A stretch of 64,000 bases of DNA from Agromyces subbeticus DSM 16689 (GTDB lineage: Bacteria; Actinomycetota; Actinomycetes; Actinomycetales; Microbacteriaceae), in the NCBI RefSeq assembly GCF_000421565.1, contig NZ_ATXG01000001.1, positions 744,001 to 808,000 of the forward strand. Reading direction: 5' to 3'. Position 1 is the first letter of the stretch; every line of letters begins with the position of its first letter. Both the position numbers and the translations under genes were made by a program. Under the pieces are notes generated by a model, which saw only the letters and a program-made list of their open reading frames with translations, was not told the origin of the DNA and made no database searches. Positions 8,326 through 16,107 of the stretch are shown piece by piece.

Positions 8326-9561
8326 ATGGTCGTCCCACTCGCACCGGCCGGTGCACTCGACGGCGTCCGGGTGCTCGATGCCACGCAGATGCTGGCCGGT
8401 CCGCTCGCTGCCACACGCCTCGGCGACCTCGGCGCCGACGTGATCAAGCTCGAATCCCCACACGGCGGGGAGTTCAACCGCACGCACGGCTTCGACGGCA
8501 TCCGGCTGCACGGCGAGATGACGACGTTCCTCGCGGTGAACCGCAACAAGCGCTCGCTGGCCGTCGATCTGAAGCATCCAGAGGCGAGCGAGGTCGTCGT
8601 CGACCTCGTACGCAGCGCCGACGTGTTCATCCAGAACTTCCGCCACGGCACCGCCGAACGGCTCGGGGTGGGCTACGAGCAGCTTCGGGAGATCAACCCT
8701 CGGCTCGTGTACTGCTCGATCTCGGGGTACGGGTCGTTCGGGCCCTACCGTGATCGGCCGGGTCAGGACCTCGTCGTCCAGGGATACTCCGGATCGATGT
8801 TCTCCGTCGGCAGCGCCGACGACGACCCCGAACCCGGCGCGTTGTGGGCGGCCGATGTGATGACCGGCTACCAGGCGGCGATCGGCATCCTCGCCGCGCT
8901 GACCGCGCGCGAGCGGCTCGGTGTCGGGCAGAAGGTCGAGGTCGACATGCTCTCGATCGTGCTCGACGCGCAGCTGCAGGAGCTCGTGACCTATCTGAAC
9001 ACGGGTCGGCAGCCGGAGCGCTCGGCCGAGCCATCCGCCCACGCCTTCATCCCCGCGCCTTATGGCGTGTACCGCACGCGTGATGGCTGGCTCACCCTCG
9101 CGATGACTCCGCTCGACGCACTCGGGGAGGTGCTGAACGACGACTGGCTGCGTTCGCTCAGCGACTACAACGACGGGCACACGCACCGCGACGAGGTATA
9201 CCGGCACATCCGCCACGCGTTCGAGCACGAGACGACGGCACACTGGCTGGCGCGCTGCGACGAGGTCAACGTGTGGGCCGGGCCGGTGCACGACTACGCC
9301 GGCGTCGCGAACGATCCGCACGTCGTCGAGACGGGCATGCTCGTCGAACAGCCGTTCGGTGAGAACGGCGACACCGTTCGTACGGTTCGGCCGCCCCTGC
9401 GGATGTCGGCGACGCCACCCACCATCCGTCGCGGTGCACCGATTCTCGGCGCCGACACCGACAGCATCCTCGCCGACCTCGGCTGGACCCGAGCGCGAAT
9501 CGCCGAGGCCGCCGCGACCGGCGTGCTGGGCGTCGCCTCGAGCGCCTTCGCCGAGGCCTGA
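8326..9561 (+). CDS. Class III (CaiB/BaiF, family III) CoA-transferase
   Basis: 411 residues. Family III signatures: G-D-L-G-A-D-V-I-K-L-E (residues 34-43), N-R-N-K-R-S-L-A-V-D-L (72-82) and A-A-D177-V-M-T-G, whose Asp corresponds to the catalytic aspartate that forms the acyl anhydride/CoA thioester intermediates. It transfers CoA between carboxylic acids; the acid is unknown. A strong GAAGGAG ribosome-binding site precedes the ATG. The gene is divergent from the enoyl-CoA hydratase operon and followed 15 nt later by a GntR regulator, a typical regulated catabolic unit. Confidence 0.88.
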   Translation: MVVPLAPAGALDGVRVLDATQMLAGPLAATRLGDLGADVIKLESPHGGEFNRTHGFDGIRLHGEMTTFLAVNRNKRSLAVDLKHPEASEVVVDLVRSADVFIQNFRHGTAERLGVGYEQLREINPRLVYCSISGYGSFGPYRDRPGQDLVVQGYSGSMFSVGSADDDPEPGALWAADVMTGYQAAIGILAALTARERLGVGQKVEVDMLSIVLDAQLQELVTYLNTGRQPERSAEPSAHAFIPAPYGVYRTRDGWLTLAMTPLDALGEVLNDDWLRSLSDYNDGHTHRDEVYRHIRHAFEHETTAHWLARCDEVNVWAGPVHDYAGVANDPHVVETGMLVEQPFGENGDTVRTVRPPLRMSATPPTIRRGAPILGADTDSILADLGWTRARIAEAAATGVLGVASSAFAEA

Positions 9562-9564
9562 CAG

Positions 9565-9570
9565 TAGGCT
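9565..9570 (+). promoter_or_regulatory. -10 box for leaderless gntR-type gene
   Basis: TAGGCT followed by exactly 6 nt and a GTG start codon with no Shine-Dalgarno sequence. This matches the actinobacterial TANNNT -10 box placed so that transcription begins at the start codon. Confidence 0.5.
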
Positions 9571-9576
9571 CTGCAC

Positions 9577-10302
9577 GTGAGCACATTCGGCGGACGCGGC
9601 CTGCATGGGCAAGTGGTCAATGAGCTGGGTGCCCGCATCATGCGTGGCGAGTTGCCCCCCGGAAGTACCCTCGACCCCGAGCTGGTCGCGCGGGAGTTCG
9701 AGGTGAGCCGAACGGTCGTCCGCGAGGCGATCAAAGTGCTCGCGGCGAAGGGCCTCGTCGGTGCACGCCCGAGACTGGGCACGTACGTCACCGAGCGAGC
9801 GCACTGGCAACTGCTCGACGCTGACGTCATGGCATGGCGTGCCACCGACGAGCCTGATCCGCGCCTGGTGATCGAACTCGACGAGGTGCGTCTCATCATC
9901 GAGCCTTCGGCAGCGCGCATGGCTGCCGAACGGCGCAGCGACGAGCAGCTCGAGCGCATTCGTGCCGCCTGCGACTTGCTCGACCGCTCGTACGCATCTG
10001 AAGAGCCCGATCGGCCAGACCACACCGCGGCTGATCTCGAATTCCACCGTGCGGTCCTGGCTGCGACGGGCAACGAATTGCTGGAGCACTTCGAAGTGGT
10101 GCTCGCACCCGCGCTGCAGGCCCGCGATCGGCTGGCGCACCGACACCTGACCACACTCGACTTCCTCGACGGGCATCGAAGCGTGCTCGACGCGATCGCC
10201 GCGGCGGATCCTGATCTCGCCCACGATCGAATGCGGGCGCTCATGGAACTCAGCGCGACCGACTCGGCCGAGGCACTCGGGCTCCGCGTTCGGCGCAAAT
10301 AG
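9577..10302 (+). CDS. GntR-family regulator, FadR (FCD) subfamily
   Basis: 241 residues from a GTG. N-terminal winged helix (residues about 10-70: GARIMRGELPPGSTLDPELVAREFEVSRTVVREAIKVL, split here as G-A-R-I-M-R then L-A-x-x-F-x-V-S-R-T-V-V-R-E-A) and a C-terminal helical FCD ligand/metal domain with D-L-E-F-H-R-A-V and G-N-E-L-L. FCD regulators bind small carboxylates or sugar acids and usually repress the adjacent catabolic genes. It probably acts on the palindrome at 8294 and controls both the CoA-transferase and the divergent operon. A TAGGCT box 6 nt before the GTG suggests it also has its own leaderless promoter. Confidence 0.88.
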   Translation: MSTFGGRGLHGQVVNELGARIMRGELPPGSTLDPELVAREFEVSRTVVREAIKVLAAKGLVGARPRLGTYVTERAHWQLLDADVMAWRATDEPDPRLVIELDEVRLIIEPSAARMAAERRSDEQLERIRAACDLLDRSYASEEPDRPDHTAADLEFHRAVLAATGNELLEHFEVVLAPALQARDRLAHRHLTTLDFLDGHRSVLDAIAAADPDLAHDRMRALMELSATDSAEALGLRVRRK

Positions 10303-10303
10303 G

Positions 10304-11179
10304 TCACGTCGTCGACGCGGCTGCCCCGAAGAAGTCGGCGAGATCGTTCGCGAGCGCTCGAGGCGCCTCCTCGGCCATGTGGTGCCCCGAGTCGATGCCA
10401 TGCCCGCGAACGTCGGTGGCCCAGGATCGCCAGATCTCGAGCGGATCACCGTAGAGGCCCTCGAGGTCGTCGCGCAGCGACCACATCACGAGGAGCGGAG
10501 CCTCGACTCGTCTGCCAGCGAGCCGATCCGCGTCCTCGGCCGCGCGGTCGACGGTGAGTCCAGCGCGGTAGTCCTCGAGCATCGCTCGCACGACCGACGG
10601 CTTCGACGTCGCCTCGCGGAACTCGTCGTAGTTCTCCTGCCCCATGACGGCGGGATCGCCCGCGTACCAGCTCGCGGGATCGGCGTTGATGACGCGCTCG
10701 GGTGTCGCGGGCTGGGCGAAGAAGAACCAGTGCCACCACGCGGTGGCGAACCGGGTGTCTGCGCGACGGAGATGCTCGCTGATGGGGATGCAGTCGAGGA
10801 GCGCGACGTGATCGACGGCCTCAGGATGGTCGAGGGCGAGCCGGAGCGCGACATAGCTTCCGCGGTCGTGGCCCGCAAGGTGGAACTGGTCGTGCCCGAG
10901 TTCGGCCATGACCGTCACCATGTCGTCGGCGAACACGCGCTTCGAGTGCGCCGAGTGATCGGGTGTGGGCGTGCGCCCGGTGGAACGCCCGTATCCCGGC
11001 AGGTCGGGACACACGACGGTGAACCCGCGCCGCACGAGATCGGGTGCCACGAGATGCCACGTCGCCGAGGTGCGGGGGTGCCCGTGCAACAGGAGCACCG
11101 CGGGCCCGGCGCCGCCGTGGCGGACACTGATCACCGCGTGCCCCGAGTCGAGGCGTTCGGTCACGAATCCGTCGAACAT
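10304..11179 (-). CDS. Alpha/beta hydrolase, fluoroacetate-dehalogenase-like
   Basis: 291 residues. HGHPRTSATWH is the oxyanion-hole region; the nucleophile elbow G-H-D105-R106-G has Asp rather than Ser, the mark of dehalogenase/epoxide-hydrolase-type enzymes; DSGHH near residue 270 supplies the catalytic His. W-H150-W151 lies 45 residues after the Asp, the same spacing as the halide-binding His-Trp of the fluoroacetate dehalogenase RPA1163. However, the second substrate-carboxylate arginine (D-R-x-x-R) is Tyr109 here, so true haloacetate activity is uncertain and epoxide hydrolysis is an alternative. Start at the ATG of MFDGFVTERL. It converges with the GntR gene with 1 nt between stops. Confidence 0.8.
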   Translation of the reverse strand: MFDGFVTERLDSGHAVISVRHGGAGPAVLLLHGHPRTSATWHLVAPDLVRRGFTVVCPDLPGYGRSTGRTPTPDHSAHSKRVFADDMVTVMAELGHDQFHLAGHDRGSYVALRLALDHPEAVDHVALLDCIPISEHLRRADTRFATAWWHWFFFAQPATPERVINADPASWYAGDPAVMGQENYDEFREATSKPSVVRAMLEDYRAGLTVDRAAEDADRLAGRRVEAPLLVMWSLRDDLEGLYGDPLEIWRSWATDVRGHGIDSGHHMAEEAPRALANDLADFFGAAASTT

Positions 11180-11231
11180 GACAGCATTCTTACACTCGCC
11201 CTTCGCCCGCTCGCCCGCGAGGCTTTCGGTG

Positions 11232-12023
11232 TCAGCGAGATCCTCTGAGCCGAACATCGGCGATGACGGGAAAGTGATCCGAGGGATACATCCCGTCGAC
11301 CGGCTGGTCAAGCGTGAAGGCGCCTTCGACGGCGATCTCCGAGCCGCGGCCGATGAGGATGTGGTCGACGCGCCGATCGATCTCCTTCGTCGCCTCGAGC
11401 GGGGCGAACGGCACCGCCGAGCTGAGCGTGACCGCATGCGGGTCGCCACCGCCCAGCTCCCAGGTGTCAACGGCCACGGCGGAGAGCGGGGCGAACTCCG
11501 GCTGGCTCGCGTCGCAGTTCAGGTCGGCGAGCAGGAACCGCGGCACCGACGAGGTGCCGGCACTCAGGAGCTCGGCAAGGCGACCGGTCTGCGCCAGGTG
11601 GTCGTCGGCGAACGCGGGCTCCCACTCCGTCGCGGCGACGACGACCTCGAAGACGTCGTCGTCGCCTTCGATGCGCGCCTCGAGCGCGACCGGAGCGACC
11701 TGGCGGTGACTGACCGGCAGCTCGTGCCGGCGCACCGAAACGATCGGCAGCCGGCTCACGAGCCCCACGCCCATGAGCACCCCGCGCTGCTCATCGTGCT
11801 CGGGCGGCTCGGGAACCGGGGGAAACGACGGTGCGAGAAAGGCGGCGTGCATGTCGAAATGCTCGGCGACGACGTCGGCCTGGGTGCCATCGCTCGCGCC
11901 CCAGCACTCCTGCAGGCCGATGACGTCGGGCTGCAGCTGGTCGAGGGCGGTCAGAATCCGTCGCTCGCGTGCATGCCAATCGGGCGCGAAGCGCCAGAGC
12001 ACGTTCCAGGTGACCATGCGCAT
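11232..12023 (-). CDS. Endonuclease/exonuclease/phosphatase (EEP) family protein
   Basis: 263 residues with the ordered EEP motifs T-W-N-V-L-W (residues 5-10), L-Q-E-C-W-G (metal-binding Glu), A-D-L-N-C-D, and C-terminal P-S-D-H-F-P-V (catalytic Asp-His). Family members are Mg-dependent phosphodiesterases acting on nucleic acids, phospholipids or inositol phosphates; the substrate is not evident. No signal peptide. The ATG is preceded at 7 nt by TAACGT, suggesting a leaderless transcript. A second ATG two codons later is possible. Confidence 0.85.
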   Translation of the reverse strand: MRMVTWNVLWRFAPDWHARERRILTALDQLQPDVIGLQECWGASDGTQADVVAEHFDMHAAFLAPSFPPVPEPPEHDEQRGVLMGVGLVSRLPIVSVRRHELPVSHRQVAPVALEARIEGDDDVFEVVVAATEWEPAFADDHLAQTGRLAELLSAGTSSVPRFLLADLNCDASQPEFAPLSAVAVDTWELGGGDPHAVTLSSAVPFAPLEATKEIDRRVDHILIGRGSEIAVEGAFTLDQPVDGMYPSDHFPVIADVRLRGSR

Positions 12024-12030
12024 GGTCGCC

Positions 12031-12036
12031 ACGTTA
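12031..12036 (-). promoter_or_regulatory. -10 box for leaderless EEP gene
   Basis: On the minus strand TAACGT is followed by 7 nt and the ATG at 12023, without a ribosome-binding site. Confidence 0.45.
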
Positions 12037-12176
12037 CGACTCGGGCGCCCGTGCCCGCCAGTGCGCTCCGATGATCGCGCCCGATGCGCGGTGAGGAGAG
12101 CGGTTCGCGAGGGCCTCGCCACCGCTCGTCGACCGTCGTACGATGGCAGCGTCACGCCCGATCGACGGGAGGCCCC

Positions 12177-12674
12177 ATGGTGCAGGTTCGCGTGCTGGGC
12201 ATCGCGCTCGACGCGGCCGGGCAGCACATCGTGCTGCTGAAGCCCGTGCTCCAAGAGCGCGGCGTGGGGCGCGTGCTGCCGATCTCGATCGGTGAGCAGG
12301 AGGCGACCTCCATCCTCATCGCGATCTCGGGCGAGCAACCGCCCCGGCCGCTGTCGCACGATCTCATGAAGCTGCTGCTCGACGCGGTGGGTGCCACGGT
12401 CGTGCGCGTCGAGGTGACCCGCATCGAGACCGGAACCTTCTACGCCGAGATCTCGTTGCGCTCGGCGAGGGGGCCCTACACCGTCGATGCGCGACCCTCC
12501 GATTCGATCGCACTGGCGGTGCGCGCCGAGGCGCCCATCTTTGTGGCCGACGACGTGCTCGACGACGCCGGCATTCCCGCCGAGCTGGCCGAACGCCCCG
12601 ACGAAGACGAGGTGCGGCTCGACGAGTTCAAGGAGTTCCTCGACAAGGTGGAGCCGGAAGACTTCGAGAGCTGA
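12177..12674 (+). CDS. Bifunctional nuclease (BFN/DUF151) family protein
   Basis: 165 residues, the usual size. Core features of the BFN domain: V-L-P-I-S-I-G-E-Q-E-A (residues 34-44), R-P-L-S-H-D-L-M (near 57-64), and A-R-P-S-D-S-I-A-L-A-V-R, followed by an acidic C-terminus rich in Asp/Glu. BFN proteins were described in plants as bifunctional RNase/DNases and their bacterial homologues are conserved but poorly defined. A GGGAGG ribosome-binding site lies 5 nt before the ATG, and a TACGAT -10-like box at 12139 would give a short leader. Confidence 0.85.
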   Translation: MVQVRVLGIALDAAGQHIVLLKPVLQERGVGRVLPISIGEQEATSILIAISGEQPPRPLSHDLMKLLLDAVGATVVRVEVTRIETGTFYAEISLRSARGPYTVDARPSDSIALAVRAEAPIFVADDVLDDAGIPAELAERPDEDEVRLDEFKEFLDKVEPEDFES

Positions 12675-12685
12675 CCGACCAGGGC

Positions 12686-13318
12686 TCAGGGCTCAGGCGC
12701 GGGTTGCGGCATCCGTCGCGTTCGAAGCCACCGCGCGGCCGTCACACCGACGGCCGCCGCGGCGCTCCCGAAGCCGATCAGTGCCAACGCCTGGTTGCCG
12801 CTGAAGATCCCGATCACTCCCATGACCACGCCGCCCGGAATCATCGCGACGCTTCCGTACGCGCGCGCCGTGCGCATCGGCAGATACCCGCTGAGCTCTC
12901 CGATGAAGAAGTAGCCGATCACGCTGGCGGCGAAGCCGGCGATACCGAGATTCGTCCAGAGGGCGTCACCGGTGACCGCCCCGGCGCCGGCCGCGGCGAT
13001 CGACGCGGCGAAGATCACGCCGATGATGCCAGCCCGCCAGCCCATCATCACGGCCGCTCCGACGACGCCGGCGATGAGGACGCACGTGAGCGCCGCCACG
13101 ATGATCACTTGGCCCAGGAAGTTCTCGTACAGGTCGTTGAGTTCCGGCGACGATTCCGTGAACGGCGCTGGAATGAGGAGTGCGACCACGACGCCCAGCA
13201 CGATGATCGGGAGGCGGGTCGCGATGACCATGAGCGGATGCTTCGGCGTCGCCGCCGCCTGGCGTCGGTCCGGCCGTCCGCCGACCGGTCGGCGCCGCGG
13301 CCCCCGTCTTCGTCCCAT
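12686..13318 (-). CDS. Predicted membrane protein, unknown function
   Basis: 210 residues. A basic N-terminus rich in Arg (to about residue 33) is followed by about six hydrophobic segments: RLPIIVLGVVVALLI, VIIVAALTCVLIAGVVGAAVM (interrupted here: starts V-I-I-V-A-A), a segment starting G-I-I-G-V-I-F-A, one with G-I-A-G-F-A-A-S-V-I-G-Y, one with G-G-V-V-M-G-V-I-G-I, and one with A-L-I-G-F-G-S-A-A-A. It ends in a basic tail. I do not recognise the family. GGGGAA precedes the ATG. It converges with the BFN gene and is divergent from the hydrolase at 13380. Confidence 0.7.
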   Translation of the reverse strand: MGRRRGPRRRPVGGRPDRRQAAATPKHPLMVIATRLPIIVLGVVVALLIPAPFTESSPELNDLYENFLGQVIIVAALTCVLIAGVVGAAVMMGWRAGIIGVIFAASIAAAGAGAVTGDALWTNLGIAGFAASVIGYFFIGELSGYLPMRTARAYGSVAMIPGGVVMGVIGIFSGNQALALIGFGSAAAAVGVTAARWLRTRRMPQPAPEP

Positions 13319-13379
13319 GCACTTCCCCGTTCGACTCGCCAAGGCTAGCTGGTGCGGCCGTGCACTCGACGGGGGAAGA

Positions 13380-14198
13380 ATGGCAGGCATGATCGATGCG
13401 ATTCGCCCCCTGACGGAGATGCCGTCGCCGCAGTTCGTGATGTCTGCCGACGGCATCCGCATCGCCACCTACCTGTGGGGTGAGGAGGACGCCCCGACGG
13501 TACTGTGCGTGCACGGTTTCGCATCGAGTTGCCGCGACAACTGGGTCAGCACGGGGTGGGTGCGCGACCTCACGCGCGCGGGCTTCCGCGTACTCGGCGT
13601 CGACCAGCGCGGGCACGGTGCGAGCGACAAGCCGCACGAGGCATCCGCGTACGGAATGGACGCCCTCGTCGATGACATCGCGACGGTGCTCGACACGTAC
13701 CTGCTCGACACGGTGTTCTACGCCGGGTACTCGCTCGGAGCGCGCGTCGGCTGGCAGGTCGCCGTGCAATTGCCCGACCGGGTCGATCGGGCCGTGCTCG
13801 GCGGCATCCCCGACGGACGCCCGCTCGCGCGGCTGCAGATCGAGCAGGCGCGCGCGTATGCCGAACACGGCATACCCGTCGAAGACCAGGTGACCCGCAA
13901 CTACGTCACGCTCGCCGAGCGAGTCGCCGAGAACGACCTGCGTTCGCTCGTCGCGCTCGCCGAGGGCATGCGCTTCGGCGACGCCGACCCCGATGTGGAG
14001 CACCCGCCGACCCAATCCATCCTGTTCGCGACCGGCAGCGAAGACGCGATCCTCGAGCGCTCGAAACTGCTTGCGGATGCCACGCCGAACGGCACGTTCG
14101 TCGAGTTGCCGGATCGCCACCACTTCAACGCGCCGGGCTCGCGCGTCTTCCGACAGGCGGCGGTCGAGTACTTCGCGAGCGCGGCGGCCGACGCCTGA
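13380..14198 (+). CDS. Alpha/beta hydrolase (serine nucleophile)
   Basis: 272 residues. CVHGFASSC is the oxyanion region, R-G-H-G-x-S-D follows the third strand, G-Y-S118-L-G is the nucleophile elbow, and D-R-H-H near residue 250 provides the catalytic His. It hydrolyses an ester or similar bond; the substrate is unknown. Start choice is between this ATG (GGGGGA only about 4 nt upstream) and ATG 13389. Its last base is the first base of the next start codon (TGATG), so the SRPBCC protein is co-translated. Confidence 0.82.
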   Translation: MAGMIDAIRPLTEMPSPQFVMSADGIRIATYLWGEEDAPTVLCVHGFASSCRDNWVSTGWVRDLTRAGFRVLGVDQRGHGASDKPHEASAYGMDALVDDIATVLDTYLLDTVFYAGYSLGARVGWQVAVQLPDRVDRAVLGGIPDGRPLARLQIEQARAYAEHGIPVEDQVTRNYVTLAERVAENDLRSLVALAEGMRFGDADPDVEHPPTQSILFATGSEDAILERSKLLADATPNGTFVELPDRHHFNAPGSRVFRQAAVEYFASAAADA

Positions 14199-14647
14199 TG
14201 GGTGCGTTCGAGCTGACACGCGAGATCGCGCGCGACCCCGCGACGGTGTGGGGCGTGCTCGGTGACGTGGAGCGCACGCCGGAGTGGTACGAGGCGATCG
14301 TTCGCGTCACGCCGCTTGCAGCGCCGGCGGTCGACGCGGGCGCCGGAGCTCGCTTCGAGCTCGTACGAGCGCTGCCGGGCGGGCAGGCCATCAACGTCGT
14401 CGAGGTGACGGAGTTCGAGCCGCTCGAGCGGCTCACCCTCACGAGCCGGAGCGGCCCGACGCCGTTCACCTATCGATACTCCCTCGAGCCGTCGCCGACG
14501 GGAACCCGGCTCACGCTCCATGGCGACATCTCCGCCGAGGGGCTCAGTGGCCCTGCCGGCCTGCTCGGGCCGCTCGCGACGCCCCTCTTCAAGAACGGCA
14601 TGCGCACGAACCTCGGGGTGCTCGCCCGACTCGTCGAGGGTTCCTGA
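14198..14647 (+). CDS. SRPBCC-family (START-like) protein
   Basis: 149 residues, the typical length of polyketide-cyclase/dehydrase-type SRPBCC proteins. It starts F-E-L-T-R-E-I-A-R-D-P-A-T-V-W-G-V-L-G-D with a following W-Y-E-A-I, the classic first strand and helix, and ends in the long hydrophobic C-terminal helix. The fold makes a hydrophobic cavity for lipids or aromatic ligands. It is translationally coupled to the upstream alpha/beta hydrolase. It sits directly before the 10-methyl fatty acid genes but 80 nt and a separate -10 box intervene, so it is probably not in that operon. Confidence 0.8.
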   Translation: MGAFELTREIARDPATVWGVLGDVERTPEWYEAIVRVTPLAAPAVDAGAGARFELVRALPGGQAINVVEVTEFEPLERLTLTSRSGPTPFTYRYSLEPSPTGTRLTLHGDISAEGLSGPAGLLGPLATPLFKNGMRTNLGVLARLVEGS

Positions 14648-14715
14648 GACGACGGCCGCGGGTCGCGGCCGACGAGCGTCGCGCGAAAGGCGGTGCGGCT
14701 GGCCAGCCTGCGGAC

Positions 14716-14721
14716 TAGCGT
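14716..14721 (+). promoter_or_regulatory. -10 box for leaderless FAD oxidoreductase gene
   Basis: TAGCGT, 6 nt, GTG. The intervening GGAGG touches the start codon too closely to act as a normal ribosome-binding site, so leaderless initiation is more likely. Confidence 0.5.
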
Positions 14722-14727
14722 GGAGGC

Positions 14728-16107
14728 GTGTCCGCTCCTGCGACCGATGCACGAACCGCCCACGCCGACGGCGTGGAGCGATTGCTCGAGAGTTATCGGG
14801 CGGTGCCGGCGGCCGCATCGGTGCGGCTCGCCAAGCGCACCTCGAACCTCTTCCGGTCCCGAGCGGCGACGGATGCCCCTGGCCTCGACACCTCCGGCCT
14901 GACCCACGTCATCGCGGTCGACCCCGGGGCGCGCACGGCCGACGTCGCCGGCATGTGCACCTACGACGACCTCGTCGCCGCGACACTGCCGCATGGGCTC
15001 GCGCCACTCGTGGTGCCGCAACTGAAGACCATCACCCTCGGGGGCGCCGTAACGGGACTCGGCATCGAGTCGACGTCGTTCCGCAACGGTCTGCCGCACG
15101 AGTCGGTGCTCGAGATCGACGTGCTCACCGGCGCAGGCGAGATCATCACGGCGTCGCCGATCGAGCACGCAGAGCTGTTCCGCGCCTTCCCCAACTCGTA
15201 CGGCACCCTCGGCTACGCCGTGCGCCTGCGCATCGAGCTCGAGCCGGTCGAGCCGTTCGTCGCACTCACGCACCTTCGGTTCCATGCGCTCACCGACCTC
15301 ATCGAGGCAATGGAGCGCATCATCGAGACCGGTCGACTCGACGGGGTTGCCGTCGATTCCCTCGACGGCGTGGTGTTCAGCGCTGAAGAGAGCTACCTGT
15401 GCGTCGGCACGCAGACCGCGGCATCCGGCCCGGTCAGCGACTACACCCGCCAGCAGATCTTCTATCGCTCCATCCAGCATGACGACGGTGCGAAGCACGA
15501 CCGGCTCACCATGCACGACTACCTGTGGCGCTGGGACGCCGACTGGTTCTGGTGCTCGCAGGCGTTCGGCGCGCAGCATCCGCTGATTCGCCGGTTCTGG
15601 CCGCGGCGATACCGGCGCAGCCGCTCGTACTCGACGCTCATGCGCCTCGAACGGCGATTCGACCTCGGCGATCGCCTCGAGAAGCTCAAGGGCCGGCCGG
15701 CGCGCGAACGCGTGATCCAAGACGTCGAGGTGCCGATCGGGCGCACCGTCGGCTTCCTCGAATGGTTCCTCGCGAACGTGCCGATCGAGCCGATCTGGTT
15801 GTGCCCGCTGCGCCTGCGGGGCGACCGCGGCTGGCCTCTCTACCCGATCCGGCCGCAGCAGACCTACGTCAACATCGGCTTCTGGTCGACGGTTCCGGTG
15901 GGCGGCTCCGAGGGCGAGACGAACCGCTCGATCGAGCGCGCCGTGAGCGAGTTCGACGGACACAAGTCGCTGTACTCCGACTCGTACTACTCGCGCGAGG
16001 AGTTCGAGGAGCTCTACGGCGGCGAGGCGTACCGGGCCGTGAAGCGGCGATACGACCCCGACTCTCGACTGCTCGACCTCTATGCGAAGGCGGTGCAACG
16101 GCGATGA
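14728..16107 (+). CDS. FAD-binding oxidoreductase, 10-methylene fatty acid reductase candidate (Rv0449c-like)
   Basis: 459 residues from GTG. The FAD_binding_4 domain (about 60-200) contains V-P-Q-L-K-T-I-T-L-G-G-A-V-T-G-L-G and a C-terminal region ending in R-R-Y-D-P-D-S-R-L-L-D-L-Y, resembling DHCR24/delta-24-sterol-reductase-like oxidoreductases. In Mycobacterium tuberculosis Rv0449c reduces the 10-methylene fatty acid made by UfaA1 to the 10-methyl form (tuberculostearic acid). The ATGA overlap with a UfaA1-like methyltransferase makes this role likely here. The intervening DUF1365 gene of mycobacteria (Rv0448c) is absent. Confidence 0.82.
   Translation: MSAPATDARTAHADGVERLLESYRAVPAAASVRLAKRTSNLFRSRAATDAPGLDTSGLTHVIAVDPGARTADVAGMCTYDDLVAATLPHGLAPLVVPQLKTITLGGAVTGLGIESTSFRNGLPHESVLEIDVLTGAGEIITASPIEHAELFRAFPNSYGTLGYAVRLRIELEPVEPFVALTHLRFHALTDLIEAMERIIETGRLDGVAVDSLDGVVFSAEESYLCVGTQTAASGPVSDYTRQQIFYRSIQHDDGAKHDRLTMHDYLWRWDADWFWCSQAFGAQHPLIRRFWPRRYRRSRSYSTLMRLERRFDLGDRLEKLKGRPARERVIQDVEVPIGRTVGFLEWFLANVPIEPIWLCPLRLRGDRGWPLYPIRPQQTYVNIGFWSTVPVGGSEGETNRSIERAVSEFDGHKSLYSDSYYSREEFEELYGGEAYRAVKRRYDPDSRLLDLYAKAVQRR

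Noticed and set aside
8299..10449. 716-codon minus-strand open frame opposite the CoA-transferase and GntR genes
   Set aside because: Both plus-strand genes show clear family motifs; the antisense product shows none and runs through two genes and the operator.
15525..16103. Upstream extension of the methyltransferase frame
   Set aside because: It lies within the FAD oxidoreductase gene in another frame; the ATGA overlap supplies the natural start.
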